Source: Datura wrightii (taxonomy: Eukaryota > Streptophyta > Magnoliopsida > Solanales > Solanaceae). Taken from it: a stretch of DNA of 64,000 nt. A program made the translations under genes and the position numbers. The first letter of the stretch is position 1; the number at the start of each line of letters is the position of its first letter. The notes below the pieces were generated by a model. That model worked only from the letters and a program-made list of their open reading frames with translations, had not been told where the DNA came from and did not search any database. The stretch spans positions 63,628,001 to 63,692,000 of the forward strand of contig JASDFA010000006.1 in assembly GCA_035772735.1 (NCBI GenBank), in the 5' to 3' direction. Below are positions 21,252 through 32,738 of this stretch, one piece after another.

Positions 21252-21274
21252 CAAGGTTTTAAGTGTGGGGTAAG
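21252..21274 (+). promoter_or_regulatory. Polypurine tract region before the 3' LTR
   Basis: The sequence ...TTTTAAGTGTGGGGTAAG ends directly at the TG of the 3' LTR (21275). Position and G-richness identify it as the plus-strand primer site. Confidence 0.75.
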
Positions 21275-22776
21275 TGATCTTGGGCAGAATTGCATGCCCA
21301 AGTGATACTCAAATGCTTCGTTTTGACTTTTTTATCTATCGTTATGTGTACATTCTCATGTGATTTTTAGTTAAATGTGAATTTATACTAACCAACATGA
21401 TTAGTGTTGTTTTTCAGGTAAAAGGAGATTTTGGAAGCTAATATACAAGTTGGTGAAGATCAGGAATGAACATGGAAATGAGGAGTGGAAAATGACAAGG
21501 GAGAGCAGCAAAAATAGGGGCCCCGCAATGGAGCCGTGTCATGCTGCCATCGCAGAGGAATTCTGCCTCGGATCAAATAATTTTGGCAATTTCCAGTGGA
21601 GGTTCGCGTTACCTCCGTGACACGGAGGCAGTGCTCCGCGATGCACTCCGTGTCACGTTGAGTACAATTACCTGGAACATCAAGTTCCAGTGAAGGTGCG
21701 GTGATAGCATCGTGGCACGGAGGCAAGGCTCCGTGATGCAAGCCATGCCACGTTGAGGTGCAATTGCTTGGGAGCCGACTTCCAGTGAGGGTCCACGATA
21801 CCCCCGTGGCACGGAGGGAGTGCTCCGCGATACACTCCGTGCCACGTTGCTTGTTATTCCGGAAAAAATTCTCATGAGTATAAAAAGCACACTAAGATTT
21901 TATTTTAAACATTCTGACTTGGTTGACCAAGAACGTGGGTTAAAGGCAGTTGAGAGGACGAAAATTCTAGGGTCCTTCTCTATCTCTTTCTCTTTTATCT
22001 CAATTGTTTGTATGAATTCTACTTATTTGACAATGTTTAATCCACAAATGAGTGGCCAAATTCACTTCTTGCTGAGGTTGAGAACAATTGTAGTGGAATG
22101 TAATTGTTGTTCATTTCAGTTTTCATCTTTTCTTCAATGGTTCTTCTATCAATTCTTGTTTTTACTGCATTAATGTTTGGCCAATGTTAATGTATATCTA
22201 GAAATCCAATTTTGATGTTGAAAAGGAATCAAATTGGAAGTATGTGAATTGGTAGGATATGATCTCTTCTTAGTTTAGAAAATTGAGAATTGATTTACAT
22301 TCAGAATAGAAATATATGTGAAAGTCTTATTAGTCAATTAAGGAATTGGTATTGTATGGCTAGAGCATGAAATTCTTCTATCACAGAAATGTAGATTAGG
22401 TGTCATGATTCTTAATTGGATAGGAGTCGAAAGATCCAATCCATAGGCAATAATTCCTGAGTAGCAACCGAAGAAAAGATTAGCTGAGTTGAATCGATAA
22501 ATTACTTCTCTGCATGTTTGTTTTAACCTCAGCTTGCTCATTACTATTGTTTAGCCTCAAATTATAATTTTAACTTAGATTTTTATTACTTAGCAAACTT
22601 AACTCTCAAAATATTGTTTAATTGGTTGTCTGCATTCATAAAGACATAGTTCACTGACGCTTAAGTTAATTAGTACGTAGTTCAGTCCCTATGGGATCAA
22701 TACTTGGCTTTACATAAGCTACTTTACTACTTGTTCGACCACGTGCACTTGCGTGTAGTCACTACAGCATCGAACA
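21275..22776 (+). repeat. 3' LTR of the Athila-type element (1502 bp)
   Basis: TGATCTTGGG...ATCGAACA, collinear with the 5' LTR. It retains more CpG sites and one extra CG-rich module (GTGGCACGG...TCCGCGATAC, near 21800-21835) that the 5' LTR has lost. Followed immediately by the target duplication AAAGC. Confidence 0.92.
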
Positions 22777-23780
22777 AAAGCCTCCACCTCCTTTCTTTGA
22801 ATTACTTCCTTTAATTTGAGTAAGATGGGGTCTTCATCCTGCTTTGACTTAACCTCTACCACCAGCTAGGATTCTGACCAACACTGAACTACAACTCCAC
22901 CCTCAGCTGAATCAACTAACTACACTCCCAATCGTGCTAATTTGTGGATATCCTTTGCCAGCTTTTTTCTACCCTTTTCAATATGAGCAATGCATCCCAT
23001 AGACTTCCTGCTAAAGGCATCAGAGTTGTAGTGAGTAGAGTTGTAGTGAGTAGAGTCTTCCACTCTTGAAAACTCTTCTTACCAACATCTGATCACTGAA
23101 AGTTCACCTTTTTTCTGAGTCAGTTTGGTAAAAGGGGATGAAGTGGTAGAAAACTCTTCTGTAAACCTTCTGTAATAACCAGTTAAACCTAAGAACATTC
23201 TAATATCTAATGGGAAAGTGGGTCTCTGCGAATCTTTTATCGCTGCTATCTTTTGAGGTTCTACCTTAATACCCTCACTTGAGACCACGTAACTGAGGAA
23301 AGCCACTGACTTTAACTAGAATTCACACTTATTATATTTATCAAACAACTGATAGTCTCTAAGAGTCTGCAACAGTATTTACAGGTAGTTAGCATGATCC
23401 TCCTCATCCCAGGAGTATACCAAGATGTCATATATGAATACAATGGTGAACGTGTCTATGTAAAGCCTGAATACCCTGTTCATCAGATCCATAAATGCTT
23501 CTGGAGCATTGGTTAGTCCAAAAGACATAACCATGAATTCGTATTGACCATATCGAGTTCTTAGAGCTGTTTTTGGAATGTCAAATTCTTTGACCTAGAG
23601 CTGGGGATATCCTTGTCTGTGATCTATCGTGGAAAGACAACTAAATCCCTGAAGCTGATCAACAAGTCGTCAATCCTGAGCAGTGGATACCTGTTCTTGA
23701 CTATAACTTTGTTATGTTGATGGTAGTCGATGCACATTCTAAGCGTACCATCTTTCTTTTGTATGAACAACACTGGAGCA
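22777..23780 (-). pseudogene. pol: Chromovirus A RT/RNase H (continuation beyond Athila)
   Basis: Minus-strand relic. From 23780 leftward it encodes APVLFIQKKDGTLRMCIDY (RT fingers). Broken palm sequence with the FMVMSFGLTNAPEAFMDLMN equivalent follows. Then comes VFIYDILVYSWDE in place of the IDD catalytic motif, then FLSYVVSSEGIKVEPQKI and FLGLTGYYRRF at 23079-23306. Several frameshifts and stops occur. At the right edge it is cut by the Tat-type LTR starting at 23781. No RT N-terminus reappears in the window. Confidence 0.8.
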
Positions 23781-25350
23781 TGATGAGTTGGTAATTCACT
23801 TACTCATTAGGTTCTAAAACTTGAGTTTTTGCTTAGTTCTTGAGTTGATTATATGGATTTTATTCCCTTATTGATTTTTCTCTGTGCAGATGACTAAATG
23901 TGAAGAAAACACAAAAATTGGAGCAAAAAGAAGGGAGTGATAGTAAATCGGTGATCTATAGGTGAAAATTGACGAAACACCGACCAAAGGCCGAACATCT
24001 CTATCATTGAGGAATAATGCCACTAGCAGTTCGCGAATTGCCAGCAGCGATTCGCTAGTCCAGTCATCAAAAGATACCCAAAAGATTTGGAAAATATCTT
24101 GAAGATCTTGCGGTTGACATATTGGCATTGGTAAAACGCTAGGTGAACTGCCAATGTTCACTAGAAGTGAGTAAGGACTCGGAAAAGATACCCGGCGGTT
24201 CACGAATTGGAACTGGCGAACCGCCGATGTCTCCATCGATTCCATAATAGTACTCAGGGGTATGATCATCCAATCACGGGAAAAGAGATAAAAAGTGTCT
24301 TACATTTCAAGATATAAATAGAAGAAAAAAGTACTTTGTTTGGGGGGAGATGCAAAAAGAGAGATAGAAATAAAGATATTGAGAGAGGAAAAGCATATAT
24401 CACATCATTGTTTCCCTTTTTAGCTGGAGAACATTCTTTTAGTTGAAGTGGGGAGATTTTAATTGGAAAATTTATAGAAAGTACTCTGCTCTATTTCATG
24501 TTTGTACTAGTATGTTTAAGCTATTGTTGGAAATTATCTTGTGAAGTTGATTTTTCTACTCTTGCAATTAAATTCAATGAAGCTATTGATGAATGTGTTT
24601 CTCAATTTATTAATCATGAATAGATAAATCATTAACTAGAGGTGTGTGATGATAAATACTTAATAAGATTGGGTACTGCTAGAGTCATCTTCATATTGTT
24701 AGTGTAAATCTGTTAGATTCTCTTCAATCTGTAAAGGAAAATCCATTGATTATGATATGAGTCTTTTTATTCTTGCTTGCTTGTTTCTTATAAAAGAATA
24801 ATTAAGTATTGGAAGATAATTTAATAGTGGGTATGGATAAGAGATTGTGAAATTGGGCTACAAATAGCTGAAATTGCATTCTCATTCCTTATTAGAAGCT
24901 AATAGCTAGAAATTAGTGTAGTTGTTAATCCAAATCAAATTGTTGAGCTAAATTGTGACTAGAGGTTTGACAAAACTCTAGTGAGGTAATTAGAAGTCTG
25001 AAAAGCTTTAATTACCCACTTTCCGAGATATTTACCCTTGTTGAACTCGTAAGATGACCTGGCATGTCCCGATCTAGCTAGTATTTCATCTACATCGCAC
25101 CTCTAGTCTTTCACATCCTTGTTAACAAGTTAGCTGATCTTGTTGTTTCAATTCATTAAATCACCCAATACAATTCACTGCAAATTTCAACCCCCCCCCC
25201 AATTTTATTTGTTTTTATGTTATTTCTACGTGGTGCAAGCTAATGTCAATTTCTCACCCGACACTTGTAACTATCATTCCCTAGTCTTCCTGGGATTTGA
25301 CCCCGACACTCATCAAGTTATGGGTTTTGATACTTCGGCCATGTATATTC
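23781..25350 (+). repeat. 5' LTR (main part) of Tat/Athila-like element D
   Basis: Starts TGATGAGTTGG exactly where chromovirus A RT stops. It contains CG-rich dyads (CGGCGGTTC 24193-24201 with GAACCGCCG 24218-24226), a TATA-like ATATAAATAG near 24310 and the CTAGTCTTCCTGGGATTTGACCCCGAC block typical of the end of tRNA-Asp-primed element LTRs. The rest of the LTR lies beyond an inserted chromovirus LTR, at about 27907-27940. Confidence 0.7.
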
Positions 25351-27906
25351 CTTCACATCCCACCTTGGGGGGTATGATGGGCACCTGGTGCCTGCTAGAC
25401 TCTGGGCTACTAAAAGGTCCAGCCTGAGCACATCTGGTGCTTTGGCTGACTCTGGCTCTATTTCAAGAAATGAATAGGCTATATAGCGGCTGTAAATACA
25501 GCCCCCGGCCGATTAGGCCTATAGCCACCTGCAATGCACAACAGCTAACAAGAACAATGACACTATAATCCGAAGCAACTGCTACTCACATTTGTGACCG
25601 ACAAGGTCACTAACTATAACCAGAAGAAGGCCCCACGCGGCCAACATCAACAACTAAACACATATATACATGCACGGCCCCACACGGCTGGCTCCACCAC
25701 CACAGGGAAACATCAGACTGCAAGCCTCTAGGGAGTAATAATAGAATGGTCGGGACAAGGCCCCGACCTACCCAAACTGTAGTCAAAAAGGAAATAGGAA
25801 CAACCTCCGACTATCTAGCTCCAGAGGATAGGAGCTGATAACTCTGCTGACTGGATCACGAGGGATCAACTCCTCATCTATGTGTACCTGCAGGCAAGCA
25901 ATGCAGCGCCTCCACGGGCGTCAGTACCACAGGTATTGAGCATGTAAAGCAAACTGAAATATACAACTGAAATGGGTAACAACAATAACATGACATATAA
26001 GCAGGAAGTAGCTGAGTCTATCTGGTTGAGGATAATTGGGGAGAGGTTACCTATTCTGTAACTAAACTGGGCGTACCTAACGGCGTGTCGTCTTACTGCC
26101 TATCAGTATCTAATAGCACATATAGATATACATATAAATACACACAATACCTGACCGACCCCCATAAGCCGGAAGGTGCCAACCAACAGAACAATCTATT
26201 TACCCCTACCCGGGTCTAAACCAACCAAAAATAAGTCACTCCACTCATATGATAACTGTGAGCTCCTCCTACCGGCCCCCTTGGGTACGTAGCTCAGGCC
26301 TTGGCCTCTAACAATGAACTGTGTCTGAGTCCGAAGACTCCTGCCTCTGGGTGCAAGCGCACAACGGGGTAACATGCTGTTGTATTTGTGATTGAAACTG
26401 CCCCTGGGTGTAAACACGCGACAGGGTAATTTTATAAAAATCTGTATCTGAAACTGCCCCCGGCCACAAGCGCACACAGAGTAGTCTGCCCCTATAAACA
26501 GGGTAATTTGGACCGTACTATTATGGTGGTCAGCCATCATTGTCCTTTAGGCGGACGGCATCGCTTAGCTGGGGGCTGTATCTTAATCTGGTATCGACAC
26601 AGCTATAACCCAGGGGCGGCGGGGATGCTAAAGGATACCCACATGCCATAACAAGTCTCAACATGCAAAACACATACACAGCAAGCATGCTCAAATGAGA
26701 AATACTAATCATATTCTCTTCTTTTATTTCAAGGCCAGTCCATATTAAACAACTGATGCTATATTCTGTGTTACACTGTTTCTGATTGCTGGGCTAACTG
26801 CTACCTGGACTTTACCTATTTATCTGATTATTGTTATCCGTGATCTGAAGCTATATCAGTTTCTAGAGCCATATCTGTTTCTGGGGTTATATCGGTGTCT
26901 GGAGCTATTTCTATATCTGAATACTGATCTAATTATATCTGAATGTAACTCAATAACATAGAACATGTCATCTATAACTAGATATAGCTCAATAATGTAA
27001 AATGTGCCATCTATTATCGGATACAGTCTCAACAAATGTAATACATACTATCTATAATCTTGCTAATTCATTATACTGCTTTTATAACTTCCATTCTGGG
27101 CATTACGTAAGAACATGCTGAGCCACTAGCGGATACCACATTACTATATAAAATCATCTGACTATCCATTATTCTGATTATTGCATGATATGTGATGATA
27201 TACTAGCATGCTTGCTGGAAATTATACTAAAATCGTTCTTGTACGCTGGGTATCTGTTAATAGCCTTTATTCTATTTATTTTCTAGACTATACTTCCTGG
27301 CTTGCCGAAAGAATTGCTCTACATACTTGGTTTCTGAGTACCCGACTGACCGATGTGATTTCCGTCGGTACTTCTGCTGTTTCTCCCAACTACATTCATA
27401 TACATATCAATTAGAACTACATACATTAATATCTAGGAGAAATTATCACTTTTGATATATATTTATCCCAAACTTCGACCTTTCGAAAAACGGTCGAAAA
27501 CGCGTTATTTCTCAATAGCCCAGAAGGGATAAATGCTCACTGCAAAGCTAGGAACACATTGGCACTAATTTAAAGCAATTCTATTTACTTTACCTCGGTA
27601 GCACGATGTTTCGTCGGCCAAATTTCACGAAACCAACTCCGTAGGATTTCTCTCTGCAGCTTTATACCTCGGTATCTAAGCCGGAACGGAGTTTAGACCG
27701 CGTTTCGTAGCGTAATCGGCAAGAAATATTAGTAAATAGTCGTGGGTTTCCCCTTCCATATCATATTCCCCTGTTTCTCTAGAAATTATTGATATATATA
27801 CGAAAAAGCCGACTTTCCCTTTTTTTTTCTTTTTTTTTGTCTTCTAAATCCCTTAACAAACATGTCATTAGGCTATTTACTCATTTAAAATTTACGGGGT
27901 GTAACA
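25351..27906 (-). repeat. Chromovirus-type LTR inserted in LTR of element D
   Basis: The minus-strand start at 27906 reads TGTTACACCCCG. The block is non-coding, with CG-rich repeats near 26340-26500 and ATCTGAA/CTATATC microrepeats near 26830-26950. No PPT or PBS follows, so it is probably a solo LTR. The left boundary near 25350 is uncertain, and no convincing target duplication was found. Confidence 0.55.
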
Positions 27907-27948
27907 TTATTCTTTGCATGAAGGATATATTTTGGAAGTTATCACAAA

Positions 27949-27966
27949 TGGCACTGTTGCCGGAGA
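27949..27966 (+). promoter_or_regulatory. Primer-binding site of element D (tRNA-Asp, mutated)
   Basis: TGGCACTGTTGCCGGAGA differs from the tRNA-Asp PBS of the Athila element at three positions. Confidence 0.75.
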
Positions 27967-28042
27967 CTAGTCCTTGATATTCTCGTGTTGATTGTTAAGT
28001 TTAAATAGTTTTGCAATCGTAACTACTTGATGTGAGTTTGTT

Positions 28043-28945
28043 GTGTTGTTAAGATCTCATAACCACATGACTCATCTCTCCCAAGAAGGGGATAGCTTAG
28101 TGGAGGGTAACATGGAACTCGAGGAAGATAATCCGGTGATGTCGGAAGTTGCGAGAGCCATTAGCCTACCACCAATGGTAGGAAATGTAGTATTTCATGT
28201 CACAAGCACAATGCAACACTTGTTGAAAATTAAGGGGCTCTTTGGCAGGAAACCAAGCGAAGATGCAAATCAACATTTGAGAAACTTCTTGGAAATATAC
28301 CATCCCTTCAATATAACTTATATCAGTCAAGAGTCAATCGGGTTGAGACTCTTTCCTTTTTAACTAATGGGGGAGGCAACAATGTGGCTAGAGGAATTCC
28401 CTGTGTGATGTATTACTTCATGGAAGTAGTTAACCGAAGCCTTTTTGGACTACTTTTTCCTCCATCAAAGATGCTTTAGCTGAGGGATGATATTAAAAAT
28501 TTCAGGCAAGAACCGGGAGATCCCTTTCACGAGGCATGATTAAGGTTTAAAAAGAAGGTTTCTCTTTGCCCAAATCATGGATTGTTGGATGGAGTGCTTC
28601 TCCAAAGCTTCTATAGAGCCCTTTATAGAATCAACAAGTCCGTGGCCAACAACCTTGCGGGTGGTTATATTATGTATCAAACATATGGGTTGGCCAAAGC
28701 CCTTCTAGTAAGAATGACAAAGACCAATAGGGCTTGGTACATGAGAGAAACAAATGTATCCACCCTTGACATCAACTCAAGTGCATTTCTGGCGGAGTTG
28801 CCAAAAAGGGAAAAAGAGTGGGATTAGAATCTTGCCAAGATGATGACACAATTAGAATTGATGACAAAGAACATGATGGGAGAAGGTCCCAAGGTGGTAA
28901 ATACTGTGGGAATGCAGGGTCCCTTACAATATGGGGGAGAGTCAT
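28043..28945 (+). pseudogene. gag: Element D gag, N-terminal and capsid
   Basis: Three open pieces (28043-28363, 28582-28827, 28840-28945) with stops and shifts between them. Recognisable blocks are IKGLFGRKPSEDANQHLRNF and SQESIGLRLFPF, then MGEATMWLEEFP in another frame, QEPGDPFHEA, TYGLAKALLVRMTKTNRAWY and MMTQLELMTKNMMG. These match the gag order of solanaceous Tat/Athila-like elements. The gene is interrupted at 28945 by a solo LTR and resumes at 30371. Confidence 0.8.
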
Positions 28946-30370
28946 TGTTCGGTCTGTTTGTTATATGGGTTTATAACTACACGCAAGTGCACGTGGTCGA
29001 ACAAGTAGTAAAGTGGCTTAAGTAAGCCAAGTATCGATCCCACAGGGACTAGGATGAAGTGCAATCTGCTCAAGTGTACTATATTTCAATTCTAAAAATG
29101 CAGACAACAGTGTAACCAGGAGTTTGATATTTTTGATTGCTAATAATTATGCTAAGTCTAAAACAATTATCTAATGTGAGTCTGAACTATGAATGTGAGC
29201 ATGCTGAGGTTAAACGAACATGTAATGAAATTAATTGTCGATATAATTTGGTTAGCCTTTTCCTCCGGTTGCTAGTCAAGAATTATTGCCAAGGGATTAA
29301 AACTCTCGTATTTAACCCCACTTAAGAATCATGAACCATCCACCTACATTTCTGTGATTAAATGCAATTCATGTTCTAGCGATACAAAACCGATTCCTAA
29401 ATTGACTAATACGACTTTCAGGTATATTTATATCTTGAAGGTAAATCGATTCTCAATTTTCCCAAACTAAGAAAGGATCATATCCTATTAATTCACAACT
29501 TTCCAATTTCTTGCTCTCTCGAGTGAAACCGGACTTTTTGGATATACATTAAAGTAGGCCACACATTAATGCAATAAGAACAAGAATTAATAGAACAACC
29601 ATGGAAGAAAAGATGACAAACCAAAGAATCAATGATCACATTTCATTACAATTGTTCTTACCCTCAGCAAGAAGATGAATTAGCCACTCATTTGTGGATT
29701 AAACATTGTTAAATGAGTGTTAAACATACAAGCAATTGAATACATGAAGAAGGAAAGAGAGAAAAACCCTAATAATTTTGTCCCCTCAACTGCCTGTAAC
29801 CCACGTTCTTGCTCCACCAATTTAGAATATTGAAAAATGAACCTAAGTGTTCTATTTATACTAGTCGGAATTTTTCCCGGAATGACAAGCAACGTGTCAC
29901 GGAGTGCATCGCGGAGCACTGCCTCCTTGACATGCTACTGACGCAGACCCTCACTGGAAACTGGGAGTCCAGGAAATAAGGCCCAACGTGGCACGGCGTG
30001 CAACGCGGAGCCAGGCCACCGTGCCACGGACCCATCGCGAACCCTCTCTGGAAATTGGGCGAAAATTCCCTATCCAGGCAGAAGGCCTCCGCAATGGCAG
30101 CGTGACACGGCTCCATCGCGGAGCCCCTTTATTTTGTGCTTTCCAATGCCTTGTCACTTGCTCACATCCGAGTCCAACCCCTATCTCTTCCAACATGCAT
30201 TTTAGCTTCGCAAAATCACATTTTACCTGCAAAACAATGCTAATCATGTTGGTTAGTATAAATTCACATTTTATTACCAATTACATGAGAATGTATAAAC
30301 ATTGATAGATAAACAAGGCTAAAATGACACCTTTGAGTATCACTTGGGCATATAAATTTGCCTAAGATCA
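28946..30370 (-). mobile_element. Solo Athila-type LTR (1425 bp)
   Basis: The minus-strand LTR reads TGATCTTAGGC...GACCGAACA, homologous over its length to the LTRs at 10061 and 21275 (including the CACGTTG/ACGGAG modules at about 29890-30020). It is flanked by the perfect 5-bp duplication GTCAT (28941-28945 and 30371-30375). No interior remains, so it is the product of LTR-LTR recombination after insertion into element D gag. Confidence 0.92.
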
Positions 30371-31626
30371 GTCATCACCGCCAAGATATGATGAAGAATG
30401 CCAATACATCGACAACCAAATTTGAGGCCTTGACATGGTTTCCATGGAGAAAACTAAGGCCTAAAGTGCCCAAGGGATGACAACGAAGGTTAGAGAAATC
30501 ATGAGCCACGGGGATAGCCTGAAAGGAATGAAAGGTGGGGTAATAGAGAGCCAAACCAAGAGGGTGATTGCTATTACCGGAGTTCGAACCCACATTTTCC
30601 CCCTCCAAAGGTTGGGAATCCCCACAATCAGTCGAGCGTGAGTGATACGGCTAACTCAAAAATTAAACAAATGGTATCAAGAGTTCTGAAGAAGGTTGAG
30701 TCGACCGAGAGCGGGGTGAAAGAATGAAGAGGGAAAGTGTATAACCTTTCCCAAACAGTGAGTTCACATTCCGCCTCCATCAAGAATTTGAAGGCCCAAA
30801 TGAATCACTTCTCAGCTCAAATGAACCCCCAGATGAAGGGAACACTACTTAGTGACACAATGCCTAATCCCAATAAAGATTGTCAATACATGGCTATTGT
30901 CACTAGGAGTGGCAAAGTTATTGGAGATGCCCCAGTGAATCCTAGTGAGGTTGATAACCCAAAGTTAACTTACGAAGATGAAGTTGACAAGAAGCAAATG
31001 ACCCCAAGGACTGAGGAAAAGATTGATGAGGAAGGAGACAGAAAGAATGATGAAATCCTCTCACATGCTGATAATGATGAGGCGGGCATGAAGGCCCCAA
31101 TTGATGATAAGGTTGAATCAAGAATCTCACCTCCTTATCCACAACGGCTGGCCAAGAAAAAGAAGGACGACCAGTTCAAAAAGTTTGTTGACATGTTTAG
31201 CGAATTGTCCATAAATATACCGTTAGTGGATGCTCTACTGCAAATTCCCGGCTATGCAAACTTTATGATAGAATTGTTTAAGAAGAAAAAGGTGGTTGAT
31301 ACAGGTAATAGGGAGAAAACACACCATTGTAGTGCGGTAATGATGAGTAATCTTGCCCCCAAAGGGAGGACGCAAGAGCTTTCACAATCCCATGTACAAT
31401 TTGGATATGTGTGTTTAAAAAAGCTCTATGTGATCTGGCGCCAGCATAGATTTGATGCCGCTGCTCATTTTCAAGAAATTGGGACTCATGAGCACAAAGC
31501 CGACATCAATGAGGCTGCTCATGGCAGATAGATAAATAAAAACACCAGAGGTGTTAGAAGATGTGTTGTTGAGAGTGGAAAAGTTTATTCTACTGACTGA
31601 TTTTGTTAATTTGGATTGTGAATGAA
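30371..31626 (+). pseudogene. Element D gag C-terminus and protease start
   Basis: The longest open piece is 30737-31531 (264 codons). It has a coiled-coil-like start (SASIKNLKAQMNHFSAQMN), the LLSDTMPNPNKD...IVTRSGKVI block, a charged linker, YPQRLAKKKKDDQFKKFVDM, INIPLVDALLQIPGYANFM and a degraded protease region. The following bases (31560-31626) encode VEKFILLTDFVNLDCE in another frame, the later part of the retropepsin. Homology stops abruptly near 31626 at an LTR fragment; no RT of element D is present. Confidence 0.78.
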
Positions 31627-31639
31627 TGTAAAGGTTCTC

Positions 31640-31954
31640 ATTATTCTGCGAAGACCGCTATACCATGAGTCGTACCCCAACTCGTGGTTAGCCTGGATGT
31701 TGTTGGCCATAACTCTGAGTTATTCCACAACTGGTCAATATGATCCGTGCCAAGGTGACATAATTCGTGGCATAGAGTCACGGTTTCTTCAACCTCATCC
31801 ATTGAGTTTCTCCATTCTCTAGTTACGAGTCTAGGTACATTTCGTACAACGATTTCACGAGTCGTACTATGACTCATATGGAGATCTTTTTCCCAAATTT
31901 CTGTAGAATCAAATTTAAATCTCAAGGCTAGTCTTAGGAAGTTCTGGGTGTTAC
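31640..31954 (-). repeat. LTR 5' fragment of chromovirus A family
   Basis: On the minus strand it starts TGTAACACCCAGAACTTCC at 31954 and matches 7666-7985, including ACTCTGAGTTATTCCA and AGATCTTTTTCCCAAATTTC. Only the first ~315 bp of the LTR are kept, and no PPT adjoins it. Confidence 0.8.
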
Positions 31955-31956
31955 AA

Positions 31957-32738
31957 ATGATTGTTTCGTTTATAACAAGTCTCCCATTGTTCCTCATGTT
32001 TTAAGTGAATTAAGTTGATGACTTATGGAACTATGTTTTATAGAGTATCTGACCCATTGACTAGTTTATGAGCTTTTAATTATGATTTCAAGTATGGTAA
32101 CTTATGTGATTACTACAATTAAACTTGGGGTCATTATACTTCAACTTATGATGAATAACTTATGTTTATGACTATTATGCGATTATGATTTAAGCGTACG
32201 CCATATTCTCATGTTTTAGTTTAGCCTTTACTTATGACCTTTTTTCTTGTCTTACAAGCATGTTTTAACTTTCCCTACATACTAAGTACATTTAAAATAC
32301 CGATTGCATACTCTATTCTATATCTTCTCATGATATAGGTTCGGGTGATCATCTCAGTCCTGGATTTAGGTCGCTCCTACATCAGTCCAGTATCATCCAA
32401 GTTTTTGTGAGTCCTCAGGATCCAAGGATGGCAGTTTTGGTTCATGTCTCTTTCTCTTATGTCTTTTAGTTTCAAACATAGCAAGCTAATTCGAGGTGTT
32501 GTCTCATCAGTTCATCGTATGACTAGAGGCTTTTAGATAGTTATGTATTGATGGACCGACATTGTTGACTTATTGTATATGCTTTATAATATGCAGATTC
32601 CCGCCTATGTTGTGTTGATGTTGTATTTTCTCTTAGCTATGCTTATAATCATGTTATATATGTATCATGGGTTAGCTTGGAGCAATTCATGGTTTTGGAT
32701 CCTATGTCTCGATCTGGAGTCCATGCTCAAGTCATGAC
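31957..32738 (+). repeat. LTR 3' fragment, plus orientation
   Basis: Matches the distal half of the solo LTRs ending at 36041 and 40262 (CTCCCATTGTTCCTCATG, ATACTCTATTCTATATCTTC, GTCTCGATCTGGAGTCC). It ends in GTCATGAC, a decayed TCGTGACA. It lies back-to-back with the oppositely oriented fragment at 31640-31954. Confidence 0.75.

Larger units (their letters stand above)
10061..22776 (+). mobile_element. Full-length Athila-type Ty3/gypsy retrotransposon (12.7 kb)
   Basis: Both LTRs, PBS, gag, protease, RT-RNase H-integrase, an extra 3' ORF and a PPT are present in order. The insertion is flanked by the perfect 5-bp duplication AAAGC (10056-10060 and 22777-22781). It is nested in chromovirus A, which continues on both sides. 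The PBS matches tRNA-Asp, and the protease DLGAS and integrase motifs fit the Athila branch of the Athila/Tat clade. LTR ends are TG...CA. Coding damage is moderate: four stops in gag, breaks in the RT N-terminus, one stop in the integrase tail and one in the extra ORF. Confidence 0.93.

Noticed and set aside
25205..27911. TTATT...TTATT as target duplication giving a 2697-bp LTR (25210-27906)
   Set aside because: The proposed left end would place the CCTGGGATTTGACCCCGAC block, typical of tRNA-Asp element LTR ends, inside a chromovirus LTR. The match is probably chance in AT-rich DNA.
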